A stretch of DNA of 64,000 nt. Origin: Thozetella sp. PMI_491 (taxonomy: Eukaryota; Ascomycota; Sordariomycetes; Chaetosphaeriales; Chaetosphaeriaceae). Shown here one piece after another: positions 1 to 11,105 of the stretch. The notes beneath the pieces were generated by a model. It ran no database searches and was not told the DNA's origin. It worked only from the letters and a program-made list of their open reading frames with translations. Position 1 is the stretch's first letter, and every line of letters starts with the position of its first letter. The position numbers and the translations under genes were made by a program. The DNA is taken from positions 726,107-790,106 of the forward strand of contig MU270041.1 of NCBI GenBank assembly GCA_021432635.1, written 5' to 3'.

Positions 1-3000
1 CGAACGAGGCCCGACGCAAGAGTGCCCAGCAGTTCCCGCTGGATTGGCTCTGTAAATTGTGCCTTCATCTCGTCGAGATGCAACACCACCGAGTTGGAGG
101 CAGGGGTGTGGCCATGTGCTTCGATTAGGACGCGCGAGATGACCCCTTTGACCCCTCCCTGCTCCTCCTCCTCTTCCTCCTCCCCCCTTTTCCCCATAGA
201 GAGATGTCCTTGCCGCCCCGTCTCCTTTCTTCTCTTTGTCTCAACGCTGGGCTGGTGGTGTGCCCACTAACTGCTGTTTGGCGCCGCTTCGCACGAGCTA
301 CGTGGAAGGGCATGGCAGCTAGCCCCCGTGGTAAGGTAGCATCATGCGTTCTGGCGGTGCCCCCAATTCGGCGTCGTCTGGTGCCGAGCCATTAGCACCC
401 ACAAACTTATCTCTTGTCCCTAGGATAGGCTTTCCATCACGTAAAACATGATCCCCCTCCCCGAGGGGTGGCTCCGCTGTCAGGGCCCTTCATACCTAGT
501 TATCTCGTCCCCCGTTTCCATCGATTACCCAAGCACCCCCCCCCAAAGCAAGCGTGGCAGCCGTGGCAGCCTACGTACAAGCTGCCCGTCTCCGATCCAT
601 CAAGCATGAGCGTGTGGGTTCTGGCGTTTCAAAATCCCAGCGGGGTGCCGATTCATGCATGGCTGGCTTGATTGGCCTGCCCCCCGGGCTCACGTCCGCT
701 CTTGGCGCGCTCGATCCAGTCTGTGTGTGGAGGCGTGCAGGGTCTAATCGGGCCCGACACAACCGGCGCAGGGACGGGCGAGGAACGAAATTTGCATCCC
801 ACACTCTCGGTCTCTTTCCTTTTGATGCGGGACTGCCCCCGATGACATCAGGCGCTCGATGCCCGATTGCCACTCAACAAGGCGTATCTTGTCTACCCGC
901 TGCTTCGAAGAGGGGCCAAGAAGGGAGCGATGGGGCGGCGGTCTTCTGTTGTCCTTCTCGCGGCCTCCGGCTCCTCTCGGGCGAGCTCCTCAGTGGCCGC
1001 CGATCCCCAGCGCCTTTCCCGTGCTTCCCTCTCGCAGCACGCGTCTTTGAAAGAGGTTGGCAGCGCATCTTGGAGCGGACCCGCGCGAGGCAGAGTTTTG
1101 CGCCCAGCCCTACATAGTAATCTCCAGCCGTCTGGACGACGCCTCGCAATTTCACAAGGTGCAGTATGTCGCAGGCAAACCCTGAGCCGGCACCGCGACA
1201 CACACACGCACACTCTGCCTATTCCGTCAAATGAGTCTCTGGCAGCGGGACGATAGACTGGCTTCGTTCCATAGTCGCCTGCCCGTATGGGAAGTGGCAT
1301 GAAGGGTGGCAGTTTACCGTTCCGAAAAGGGCCGACACCCTCAATGCCATGCGTCCCGGGCTTTGCTGTCGGATGGGCTTCTCACAGTCTTCGCTGGGCT
1401 TCTAGAAAAAACGGTCGGTGTCCGAGCGATCCTGAGGGCGCTGTCGGCCGACCGGGCAGTTGAAACGCCATGTTTATGCCTTCGTCCTGAGTGGCCAGAG
1501 CCAGAACAACGTGCCTCTCGCCGCGAGATCAAAGTGTCACAGTTTCCGTCTTCTGTACGAAGTCAAGATAGATATAGGTTTTGTTATTTTGCTATTGTTG
1601 CTGGGCGCACGGGAGCAAAAGACTCCGGCCATTAAGAAGTAAGAGCGCTTGTACTAATTAGCTATTTGTTCCCACGAACGTGCCTCAGGGGGCCAGTCCC
1701 TCTGCCTCGGCGGCAGCGCTCTTCGGACCGGGCCTTGCCAGAGCCAACCTGCCAAGGCCGAAGAAGCGGCTCCTCGGACCCTGTGAGGCACCCAAAGAGG
1801 AGCAAAGATGCGGCGCCGGCTTTGTCCCTCGGGCCATCCCCGTTGAAAGGAAGCCTGGCGATGGCCTTGGGCATCGGTTGGGTTCACCCAGGAAAAGTGA
1901 GTTGTCAATTTGGCCACGCCGGCCACGCCCAGTCATCTGATGCGTGTCTTGGTCGAGTTCTTGGTTCATACGTCAGCTCGACTGGGTTCCCCGGATTGGT
2001 GCAAACAGATACGGCAGATACAACAGCCGCAAAGCTTGGATCGTCAGCTGCACCTAGGACTGCAGCCCAGACGGGGCCCTGCGCTCTCGTGCTTTGGGGG
2101 CCGGCACGACCCGCCACTGTCCGGCGCTATAGCTACATACAGGGCAGGCGGCGATGCATGCGTCCCCCTAACCAACCCCCTAACCAACAGACGATCGCCT
2201 TGATCACCAAGATTCCAAGATTCTGCACCTTCCGCACCGCTAGAGCGCGTTCCTGGCATGCGAACTAGATAGCCTTCCGTGGGTGTGCTTGACGTGCTAT
2301 CTCGATTGGCATGTCTTTTCGCATGACGAAACCGCTCGGGTGTACGCGCGCGGGCTTGCCTGCCATCCAGCGAGACAAGAGGCATGTTCCTGGCCTGCAA
2401 ACTCATCCGTGCAGCGCCAGCGAAGCCTGTAAAAACAAATTGGGCTAGACACCCGTATAATCCACCCACTGTATGTTGGCCAGCTCGGCACCAGACAGAG
2501 GCCCGCCAAGTGTGAGGACCTGAAAGCCAGTACACGGCCCTTTTGGCTTGCAGCTAGTCCTGTAAGCTTTTGTATCCTTTCTTATGGCCATATCAGAGTC
2601 AATGGGAGGAGGCCTTTTAACTCAACAGGCGTTGTACTATATTAGGTCGGTCCTCAAGCTCACGTCAAAGTTCACACCCCAGATGCCACCAAACCCGAAA
2701 TGGCTGCCTGGCGGCCAAGGCGAAAGGAGGTGTGCATTCAAGCGCGTATTTTACCGCCACTCTTGAGCTATGACGAGTGCTCGGCCACATAATATACTGT
2801 AAAATACGGTGGTGTGGAGTAAGCGGCGTACACTACGTCTTTCCCCTCACCAGAGCGGGCGATGATGCCAAAGTTTGGACAGCGTTCGTGCCTACCCAGG
2901 AGACCAAGAAAAGGTGGCCAGGGTCAACCGGCGACGACAGGAGAGCGTCATCCAAACATTTTGAACAAGCAACACGGCGGCTCCCAAGCATGCGCCTGCA

Positions 3001-3475
3001 TCCATTCCATCAATTCAAGTTCAACCAACGCCACTCCATCGATATTTGGCCTCACACGCCATCCTAGTGTACCCCCAAAACCAGGCACGAGGTTCGCCAA
3101 CTTGATAGTGATACCTTAGGCATGGACGTCAGGGCGTAATCGACAAGAAAAACTGGGATTTCGAGGCTCGGCGGCAAGGCCACCGGAGCTCCCGCCTCAC
3201 TACTGCCATATCGGCCTCGCCGCTTCGACGCATAATTTGTTGACCCTCTCGACCCTCTTGCTTCGTAACTGCAGTGCATCGGCAGCACGTTAAAAAGGCA
3301 GCTCCCCCTCCAGGCCACCCAAGCAGCCCGCCCCTGTCGCCTGAACCGGCCTTTTATTCGGTGGGTTTCCGGCACGGGCGCAACACCAAAACAAAGAGAG
3401 ACATTCCGGCTTCAGCCTCTCGGCTCCGGGGGCACCTAAGCTTTTTGCACACCCTTCTTCGCGCCACCCAGGACC
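1..3475. other. Intergenic, no supported gene
   Basis: Many short overlapping ORFs occur on both strands, but none shows a family motif, a plausible intron structure or a consistent coding pattern. The composition is mixed, with C-rich and pyrimidine-rich stretches (for example 140-235 and 525-545). The last few hundred bases are presumably promoter and 5' UTR of the F-box/WD40 gene at 3476. I see no transposon open frame and no RNA gene here. Confidence 0.6.
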
Positions 3476-6400
3476 ATGGACGATTACTCGCAACCGGATG
3501 AAGGCTACTCGGAAGATCCCCTCAATCCCTCGACCACCTCCGCCCTGTTCTCTTCAAAGGCCCGCGACGACTCCCTGTACGGCCTGAGCGCCGGACGGCC
3601 AGGCGATCGTTTCCCGGCATGGCTGACGCAGCACATTGCCAATCTATCCGTATCAGACAAGACTGGTGAGTCCTCACGACGCCCTGTCCTTCCCCTGTCG
3701 CCCGTTCTCTCCCACCGGATGCAAGCTTTCTTCCCATACGCCCCAAACCTGCGCTTGCGAGAAGGCAAACGGCCTACTCAGCCCGTTTGTGTGAGCCAGT
3801 TTATTGTGCTTGTTTGGGGCACAGAATGCGATCATCCATCGTGCCCGAAAAGAGCCTCGCTACACCCAGACTGTCCGTCAAAAAGTCTGCTAACGCATGC
3901 GCCCCGGTACAGATCTCGCCATGGCCCTTCTTAACGATCTTCCGACTAGCGTCATCTCCGAAATAGTTCAGCAACTAAACCCTCGGCTCTACATCGACTT
4001 CGTGCGATACCTACCTCCCGAGGTGTGCCTCAAGATCCTCGGCTACCTCGACCCCGTTTCCTTGATTCACGTCGCGCGGGCGTGCCGCGCCTGGTACGAT
4101 CTTGCTCTCGATCGCAAACTATGGCAGCAGCTCTACTACACGGAGGGCTGGAGGGCCAGGGTCGACGAGATCCGATCGGCAGAACGCCAGATGAATGAGC
4201 GGCCCACGCCCAACGTTAGCCACCTGCAACGGATCCTCTCCGAGGATGACGGTCACGCACGCAAGAAGCGAGCCATCTCCCTGTCCCCTCGGTTGGACAG
4301 CGATGTCGACATGATGGACGAAGCGGATGGCGGTTTCAAGCAAGAACCTGTGGCGATGGATGTCGCCGAATCCAGCATATTTGGCGGGGGCGCGCCGACA
4401 GCGCCATTCTCCAGGGCTCAGACAGGCATCTCTCAAGACATGGATAACCTCGGTATGCACGGCTCCGGCTCCAGCTCGCGCTCCAGGACCAGCGGACGTG
4501 CCGTTTCGCCGGCGGCACCTCCACAGATCGTGAGGGAAGACTGGGAAGGGCGGCACCAACGAAGCCAGACTATTGCCAAGTCGAGCCTGTGGACGCGGGA
4601 CAGCACGGACGAACAGTCTAGGCTCAACTGGAAATACCTGTATAACCTGAGGCGCCGGCTTGAGTCCAACTGGGAGCTCGGAAAGTTTACAAATTTCCAG
4701 CTCCCGCATCCGGAGCATCCTGACGAAGGTCACGGGGAGTGCATCTACAGCCTGCAATACGACGCCAAATATCTCGTTAGCGGGAGTCGGGACCGTACGC
4801 TCAAGGTCTGGAACCTCGCCACACGGCGCTTGGTCCGAACTTTGAAGAAGCACCGCGGCTCTGTCTTATGCTTGCAATTTGACTCCGACCCAGCCGAGGA
4901 CATCATCGTTTCGGGCAGCTCGGACTCAGACGTAGTCATCTGGAAGTTCTCGACTGGCGAGGAGATCCAAACACTCACCCACGCGCATCGAGAGTCAGTT
5001 CTAAACGTCAAATTCGACAAGAGGATCCTGGTGACCTGCTCCAAGGACAAGACTATCAAGATCTTCAACCGACGTGAGCTACGTCAGGGCGACATGGGCT
5101 ACAAGGAAGTAGATCCGGTCCCCCGCAACGTGATCAAGTATGGATTTGACGAGCCGCCTGTGATCCCCCCTTTCACCATGATTGGCTGTCTAGAAGGCCA
5201 CAGCGCCGCCGTCAACGCCGTGCAGATCCACGACCGTGAGGTCGTCTCGGCCAGCGGCGACCGCCACATCAAGGTGTGGGACTGGCCGACCCAGGTCTGC
5301 ACTCGCACCATAGTCGGCCATCACAAGGGGATTGCCTGCGTGCAGTACGACGGAAGGCGGATCGTCAGCGGGAGCAGCGACAACGAGGTCAAGGTCTTCG
5401 ACCGGCAGACGGGTCTCGAAGTCGCTAGCCTCCGCTCGCACTCCAATTTGGTGCGGACGGTGCAGGTAGGCTTCGGGGACCTGCCGTACAGCATTGAGGA
5501 TGATGCTGCCGAGGCAAAGCGGGTGGACGATGAATACTTTAGGGCCTTGAAGTCCGGTCAGGTGGATGAGCCCAGGCAGGGAGATCGCCGGTCCCGGCAG
5601 ACCCGACGCGCGGGCAATGCGGGCTCCAAGCGACCCGAGGACATCACCGCATATGGAGCCAAACTGCCTCCCGGTGGAGGTGGCGGCAAGTATGGCCGAA
5701 TTGTGAGCGGGAGCTACGACACAACCATCATCATATGGCGGAGAGACAAGGAGGGCATCTGGAAAGCTCAGCATCACCTCAAGCAAGAAGATGCAGCCGC
5801 CGCCGCTCTTCGTCAAAGCCGCGGTCCGGCTGTGCCCGCTATCGGGACCATACCATTGCACCCATCCATGAGAGCCGGTGCGACCGCCGCATCTGCAGGG
5901 GGCGGGCCGCCCCCGGCCGGCCCCGCTGCCCAGCCCCTCTTGCCCGGCGTGTCAAGCTTAGTAGGGCCACCAAGCCCGGTAGCAACCAATACCTCGCCGA
6001 GGACGCAGTCCGCAAGCGCGCCACCGGCCAGTGGCCGATCGACACCGCCGCTCACCGCGGCCGAAGTTCAAGCCACCCAAGTAGAGTCGCCCATCTTCGC
6101 GACCCTCACGCCTTCGTCCATCCAATCATATCGGCAAATGGTCGACATCGCCGTTCCAGCGGGCCCGACAACCTTGGCACAGACGCTCGCAACCTACCCC
6201 AACGTGCTTACCCAACGCAGCTACATCTCGTCTGTGATCGACCGCGAGCCAAGCCCGTTTGTCAGGAGCCAGCTGCGGCAGGTAGTCGGGACGGCCATGA
6301 TCCGCACCCAGTTCGAGCAGGCACGCCAGCGGCGAGAGGCTATGCGCTCGCTGGAGCAGCCGCGCGAGAATGGAACGGCCTCAGGTAGCGGTAGCAGCAC

Positions 6401-7010
6401 CACCCACGCTGGGCCTTCAACGTCGCAGGCGAGCGCTGCAGCGCCATCCTCAGCCTCGGCCGGCGTGCCGAGCGGGGGCGCCGGCAACGCTGGGCCGCCG
6501 CGCCCCGAGGCGATCACGGCAGCCGGGCCGTCTACAGTAGCATCGCATCCTGTTAACATCCCGCCGCCTACGGGGGCGACGGCCACCGCACATGCAGCAG
6601 CACTCGCTGCGGTACGTCATCCGCGCAGCCATCAAGGGCTGCACTTGCATCAGGTATCCTCTCCATCTCCTCTTGCTCCTGCTCCTGCTCCTGCTCTTGC
6701 TCCTGCCGAACCCAGCCCTACCCATCACCACCCGCACCAGGCCGCCTCTGCCAATGCTGGGCACGCTACCCAGCAGCCACAGGCAGCCCATGTCCCGGCG
6801 CCGGGCGCCCCGCCTCCCCCACCCCCACCACCGCATGTCCAACTCCACCGTCCTCGCGACGCCGCTAATCCCGCGCGCGTGTTCAAGCTGCAATACGATG
6901 CCCGACGCATCATCTGCTGCAGCCAGACCCACGTCATTGTAGGCTGGGATTTCTGCAACGGGGACCCGGAGCTCGAGGAGGCGAGCCGTTTCTTCTCCGC
7001 CGTGCAATGA
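3476..7010 (+). CDS. fwd-1: F-box/WD40 repeat protein, FWD-1/beta-TrCP-like SCF substrate receptor
   Basis: Two exons, 3476..3665 and 3913..7010 (GT-AG intron of 247 bp), give 1095 aa. The joined frame places a helical D-domain-like segment (residues about 64-96, LLNDLP then DFVRYLP) directly before the F-box (about 97-140, LPPEVCLKILGYLD). Six WD40 units follow between about 335 and 675, with endings such as LKVWNL, IKVWDW and IIIWRR. A long Ala/Pro/Ser-rich stretch (about 680-1050) precedes a C-terminal half-blade (RVFKLQYD to VGWDF) that could close a seven-blade propeller. F-box/WD40 proteins recruit phosphorylated substrates to SCF (Skp1-cullin-F-box) ubiquitin ligases. Neurospora FWD-1, of similar size, targets the clock protein FREQUENCY. 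Assignment to FWD-1 rather than another Cdc4/beta-TrCP paralogue is by architecture and resemblance only. Starting at 3897 would lose the conserved-looking N-terminus. Confidence 0.8.
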
Positions 7011-7465
7011 TACCTGGGCAGTGAGGGAGCCAGAGCATGCGGGAGAACACTTGCGTTTCTAGGCATTTCCCCCAAGCATTGCGTTGCAATCCGGGGCGGT
7101 TCATTTCTCTCTTCGGGGGCTACAACGGCACGGTATCAGAAGTGAAGGTCCCGAAGCGACGCCTTCTTCGCACGGTATTATACTTTTTTTTGGGTCTGTA
7201 GGAATTGATGGATCGGGAGACGCGGCCATATGGCGGGACGTCATGGGATCGGAACTTTAGACAATGATGCCCTTTCAGGGAATTGTAACTATACGCGATG
7301 AAACAGCAGCACTTATGGAAGCAGTGAAGGAAGCAAACGCTTTGTTATGAATCTTTCCCTGTGTCTACCTGGGCACTCCAGCCCGGTTGCATACAAATGA
7401 TACCCAAACGCCTCTTCCGTGCTCCCGATGCTCGGCTCTGCGCGGCGCCTTGTGCTGTGCCACCT

Positions 7466-8110
7466 TTAGCCAGCGGCCTCCTTCACCAGGCCCGTCGTCG
7501 TCGGGGCCTCGTCGATGAATTCGGGCACCTCGTCCTGCATGAAGCTCGGCAGAGCGTCCGCGCCGCCCATCTCCTTCTCGTATTCCATCTCGGCGCCTAG
7601 GGCCTCAAGCTCGGCGTCCAGGTCGGCCTCATCAACCTCCTCGGGGACGTCGTAGCTGCGCGCCAACGTCTCCTGGATCTCGTTGCCCATGTCGAGGAAG
7701 TCGGCCATCTCGTCCTGCAGGCGCTCGATCTTGTCGATGCTAATCTTGTTGAGCTCCTTCTTCATCACCTTGTTGGCGCTCTTCATGGCGTCGACCGTCA
7801 CGAGTGTGTTCTTGACGTTGTCCTCCATCGTCTGGAAGCTCTCCATGTTCCACACCTGCTTCTGCAGCTGCTCCTTCTGCCCCTCGTACATGCGCCGCTG
7901 CTGCAACACGCCGAGCGCCTTGCGCTTGATGGCCGACTTGCCTGGGCCCTCTCGCATGCGTGACAGCTTCGTGTTGTAATCGTTCAGCTCGGCGTTGAGG
8001 CGCGCGATCTTGACCTCGATCGAATCTAGTCGGCCATCGATATTCCCGATGGCCGACGTGAGCGTCGCCTTGGGCGCCTTGGGGCCGCTCGACCCGAAAA
8101 GGCGGTTCAT
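7466..8110 (-). CDS. vps60: ESCRT-III family protein Vps60/CHMP5
   Basis: Single exon, 214 aa, starting MNRLFGSSGPKAPK, as is typical of Vps60/CHMP5. The protein is almost entirely charged helix: a basic N-terminal half (residues about 1-110) and an acidic C-terminal half (about 150-200, with ELEALGAEMEYE and a final DEVPEFIDEAP). This is the Snf7-fold polarity. Vps60 is an accessory ESCRT-III subunit that acts on endosomes with Vta1 and the ATPase Vps4 in multivesicular body formation. Length agrees with the family (about 215-235 aa). The frame stays open for about 157 codons upstream of the chosen ATG, but that sequence is Pro/Ser-rich, unlike the family, and is probably 5' UTR. The gene is convergent with the F-box/WD40 gene, 455 bp away. 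Confidence 0.88.
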   Translation of the reverse strand: MNRLFGSSGPKAPKATLTSAIGNIDGRLDSIEVKIARLNAELNDYNTKLSRMREGPGKSAIKRKALGVLQQRRMYEGQKEQLQKQVWNMESFQTMEDNVKNTLVTVDAMKSANKVMKKELNKISIDKIERLQDEMADFLDMGNEIQETLARSYDVPEEVDEADLDAELEALGAEMEYEKEMGGADALPSFMQDEVPEFIDEAPTTTGLVKEAAG

Positions 8111-9024
8111 CCCAGCGGTGGAAGGCAGGGGAGGCGGGGGTGTCGTCGAAGCCTGAGCTATGTATGAGAAAGGTGGTCCTTCGTCTTCTCTCACGCCTGA
8201 TGCCTGTGAGGGCGTTGTCGGACGTCCGCTCCGATGGAGACTTCGGAGGTGCGCGTGATGATGTGGGAAGATGGCGGTCGCGAAGCAAACCAGCGCCCCA
8301 AAAGGTGGGATGGGTTGGATGCCTTGCCCCGATGACGACGGCCGTGCCGGATTAGAGACTAGCGGGCTTGGCGGATCGGGTAGAACGCTATTTTCATGAA
8401 TAGGCGGGGAGGGGTGCCGTAGTATGCAATTAATAGGTACCATGGGAATGCAGGGTCGAGGCGAGCAGGTACCCGAACGCACTGTCCGGATCGGGCTTTC
8501 CTGCACAGTCCAGCTGCTGCCGCCGCTAACCCCTAAGACAGCTATGTACCCGAGGCGCCGGAGCTGGTTGATCACCACCAAAACACCTCATTTAGAGAGC
8601 CGCGTCTAGGTACTAATATAAATCATGCAGAGCCGCACCGCCGCCGCGCTTTTTGGTGCTGCATCTGGCCAAGTTCCGCCCACAATGAACTCGAGACGGC
8701 CTGATGAGATGGCATTCGCAGATTCTGGCCGGACTCGAGGGGTGGGGCAGCCCGGGCGTTGAAGCACTGTCCTCGGTCCCGACAGGTCGCCCAAGAGGCG
8801 GCTACGGGACGGGGGTAATGGACAGAGCACGGCGTCTAGCCACCTTTGTGGTTGGTTCCGCACTCTTGCAACATCATTTCTCAGCATCTCGTCATCTCCT
8901 CTCCGCGTTGCCATCCGCAGCCTGCCAGTCCGTTGTCCTCCGCCCCAAGGGATTTAAGCCTAAACCATAACCCAGGACCATCTCTACCCAATTCCCTCTT
9001 GTGCCACCCAGATCTTGAGCTACT

Positions 9025-9921
9025 ATGGCGGCGCACACTGTCCTCGTTGTCGGCGCTACGGGCCAGCAAGGAGGGGCGGTAGTGCAGGCTCTCCTCGACC
9101 AGAAGCGTGCCAACCTCCGCATTCTCGCCTTAACCCGCAACCCAGACTCGCCCAAAGCCAAGGCACTCGCCAAGGCACACAAGGACGTGATAGAACTCGT
9201 TCGCGGAGATGCGTCCGAGCCAGAGCCCATTCTTTCGTCCCAACCCAAGGGATCCATCGATGGGCTCTTCATCGTCACCAGCCCTGGAAAGGTGGATGAA
9301 GAGAAGCAGGCCATCCCGCTCATCGATGCTGCCGTGGCCCACGGCGTGTCTCATATCGTCTTCAGCTCGGTCGAGCGCGGCGGCGACGAGAAGAGTTGGA
9401 CCAATCCGACCGATATCAAGCATTTCTACCAGAAACACAACATCGAGCTCTATTTGCGGGATAAGGCCCAAAAAGATGGCAGCTTCACCTGGACCATCTT
9501 CCGCCCGGTCGCCTTCCTCGACAATATGAACCCGGGGAAGTTTGTGCCCGTTTTCGCCGCGCTGTGGTACGTCACCTTGAGCCCAGGGACCAAGCTGCAG
9601 TTCGTGAGCACCCACGACATCGGCGTCCTGTCCGCCAAGGCGCTCATCGACCCCTCCAAGTGGGCCGGAAAGGCTATCGGCCTGGCGGGCGACAGCCTCA
9701 CCCTTACCGAGGCCAAGGCGATCTACAAGCAGACGATAGGCAAAGACCTTCCTCAGCACTGGTCACTGTTCGCATGGCTGCTCACGTGGGTTCCCGAGCT
9801 AAACAAGATGTTTACTTTCTTCGAGAAGGAAGGCTACGGCGTCGACATTGAGGCGCTCAACAAGATACATCCGATGCAGAACTTGGAGACCTGGCTGAAG
9901 GAGAGCAGCAAGTGGAAGTGA
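9025..9921 (+). CDS. NmrA-like family NAD(P)-binding protein
   Basis: Uninterrupted ORF of 298 aa. The N-terminus AAHTVLVVGATGQQGGAVV carries the GxxGxxG dinucleotide-binding loop (Gly10, Gly13, Gly16) of an atypical short-chain dehydrogenase Rossmann fold. HIVFSSVERGGD and FTWTIFRPVAFLDNM are typical of the NmrA/HSCARG group, which usually lacks the catalytic YxxxK and senses NADP(H) redox state or represses transcription factors rather than catalysing a reaction. No signal peptide or membrane segment is visible, so it is cytosolic or nuclear. The end, WLKESSKWK, gives a length near the family's usual 300 aa. It stands alone between Vps60 (divergent) and the tannase-family gene. Role is inferred from family only; an isoflavone-reductase-like enzyme is the alternative. 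Confidence 0.85.
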   Translation: MAAHTVLVVGATGQQGGAVVQALLDQKRANLRILALTRNPDSPKAKALAKAHKDVIELVRGDASEPEPILSSQPKGSIDGLFIVTSPGKVDEEKQAIPLIDAAVAHGVSHIVFSSVERGGDEKSWTNPTDIKHFYQKHNIELYLRDKAQKDGSFTWTIFRPVAFLDNMNPGKFVPVFAALWYVTLSPGTKLQFVSTHDIGVLSAKALIDPSKWAGKAIGLAGDSLTLTEAKAIYKQTIGKDLPQHWSLFAWLLTWVPELNKMFTFFEKEGYGVDIEALNKIHPMQNLETWLKESSKWK

Positions 9922-11105
9922 TGGGGCCCGGTATGATTATTTCGGCGTTGTAGAGGGCTGCGCGCTCTCCTGCGTACGACGAAACCCTATGCACATATTT
10001 CGCCCGATGCAGAACGTTGACTAAGACCATGGAGTCTTGCTAGGATTCTTCGAGCCATCCCTCCTTCTGCAGGGCTGGAAAAGCTTGGTTGTGAGATGAG
10101 TTGTTGTAACTCGTTCATAATTTGAATTCGGCGTGGTCGAGTTGCAGATGTCTCAATTCATCTAAGTGGTTCTTCTGCGAACCTCCATGAACTAGTATAT
10201 GCGTAGTGAGACAAGATACGATTTGAGAATGTGGCTAGCTTGTCCTTATGTCGTTAGTCCCCACATTCATCTACCCAGCTTTGAAAAACGAAGCTGTTTT
10301 GAAGCATTTCTGGCCATCCCTGCTATGCTATATCCATTACATTTCATGAATGATCCAAACTGGAGAGAGCCCAGATCACCTTGCGTCAATGAATAAAGCC
10401 AAGAGCCCATCCTAGCGGTTCATCCATTCTTGCTTCCACGCACAGCATGGGGCGATAAACACCAGACGGGTATTGCTGTCGCACTGACCTCTAGAAAGAG
10501 ATAAATGCGAGACTCGTTCCAGAACACATTTTCTGCCAAGCATGACTTCTAATTAGTCCTTAAGGGATACTTGCAATGCAAGGCATGGCAGGTTGGGCGG
10601 CCATGGTGGCTGCATCGGCACGCCGGCGCCAGCCTGCAGACGCCCGGACGCATCTATCTGCTGGCAGTCGGACCAGCAGCCCTGATTTCCTGCACGCGCA
10701 AAATCAATCTGGGTTTCGAATGGGGCGGCATACGAGTCGATCGGCCATCGGTCGAGTAGTATATGGGGGATGCGCGCCGGGGCGGTTGGAGGGGCGAGCC
10801 GATCAGACGGTGCGTCGATCATGCAGCGACAATGCAACGCACCCAAGAATCCACGACAGCTGGCACGCCAAGTCCCAGTATGGTCCTTGGAGGGTGAGTG
10901 CTAGTCGAAACCCGGGTCTGCAGAGCCCGAGGAGAGATGTTGGTCAACTAACTAGGTGGAAATAAGAGGCCATGTGTCGCCCTCTGCTGCGAGGCAGCAT
11001 CACGGTCTACCCATTTCGCACTTTGACAGTGTCCTTCGCCTGAAAACAACGACATGTACCTTCAGTGAGGACCGGTTCGAGTGAGATAAAAAGTATCACG
11101 CCATA
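9922..11105. other. Intergenic, no gene seen
   Basis: About 1.2 kb between the NmrA-like gene and the tannase-family gene. Only short unsupported ORFs are present. The stretch around 10080-10400 is relatively AT-rich for this window. GATAAAAAG at about 11085 lies just before the ATG at 11106 and is too close for a conventional TATA box; I see no clear one further up. Confidence 0.5.

Noticed and set aside
8111-8581. In-frame upstream extension of the Vps60 frame by about 157 codons
   Set aside because: It is Pro/Ser-rich, starts without ATG at its 5' limit, and Vps60 proteins start with MNRLFG at this point.
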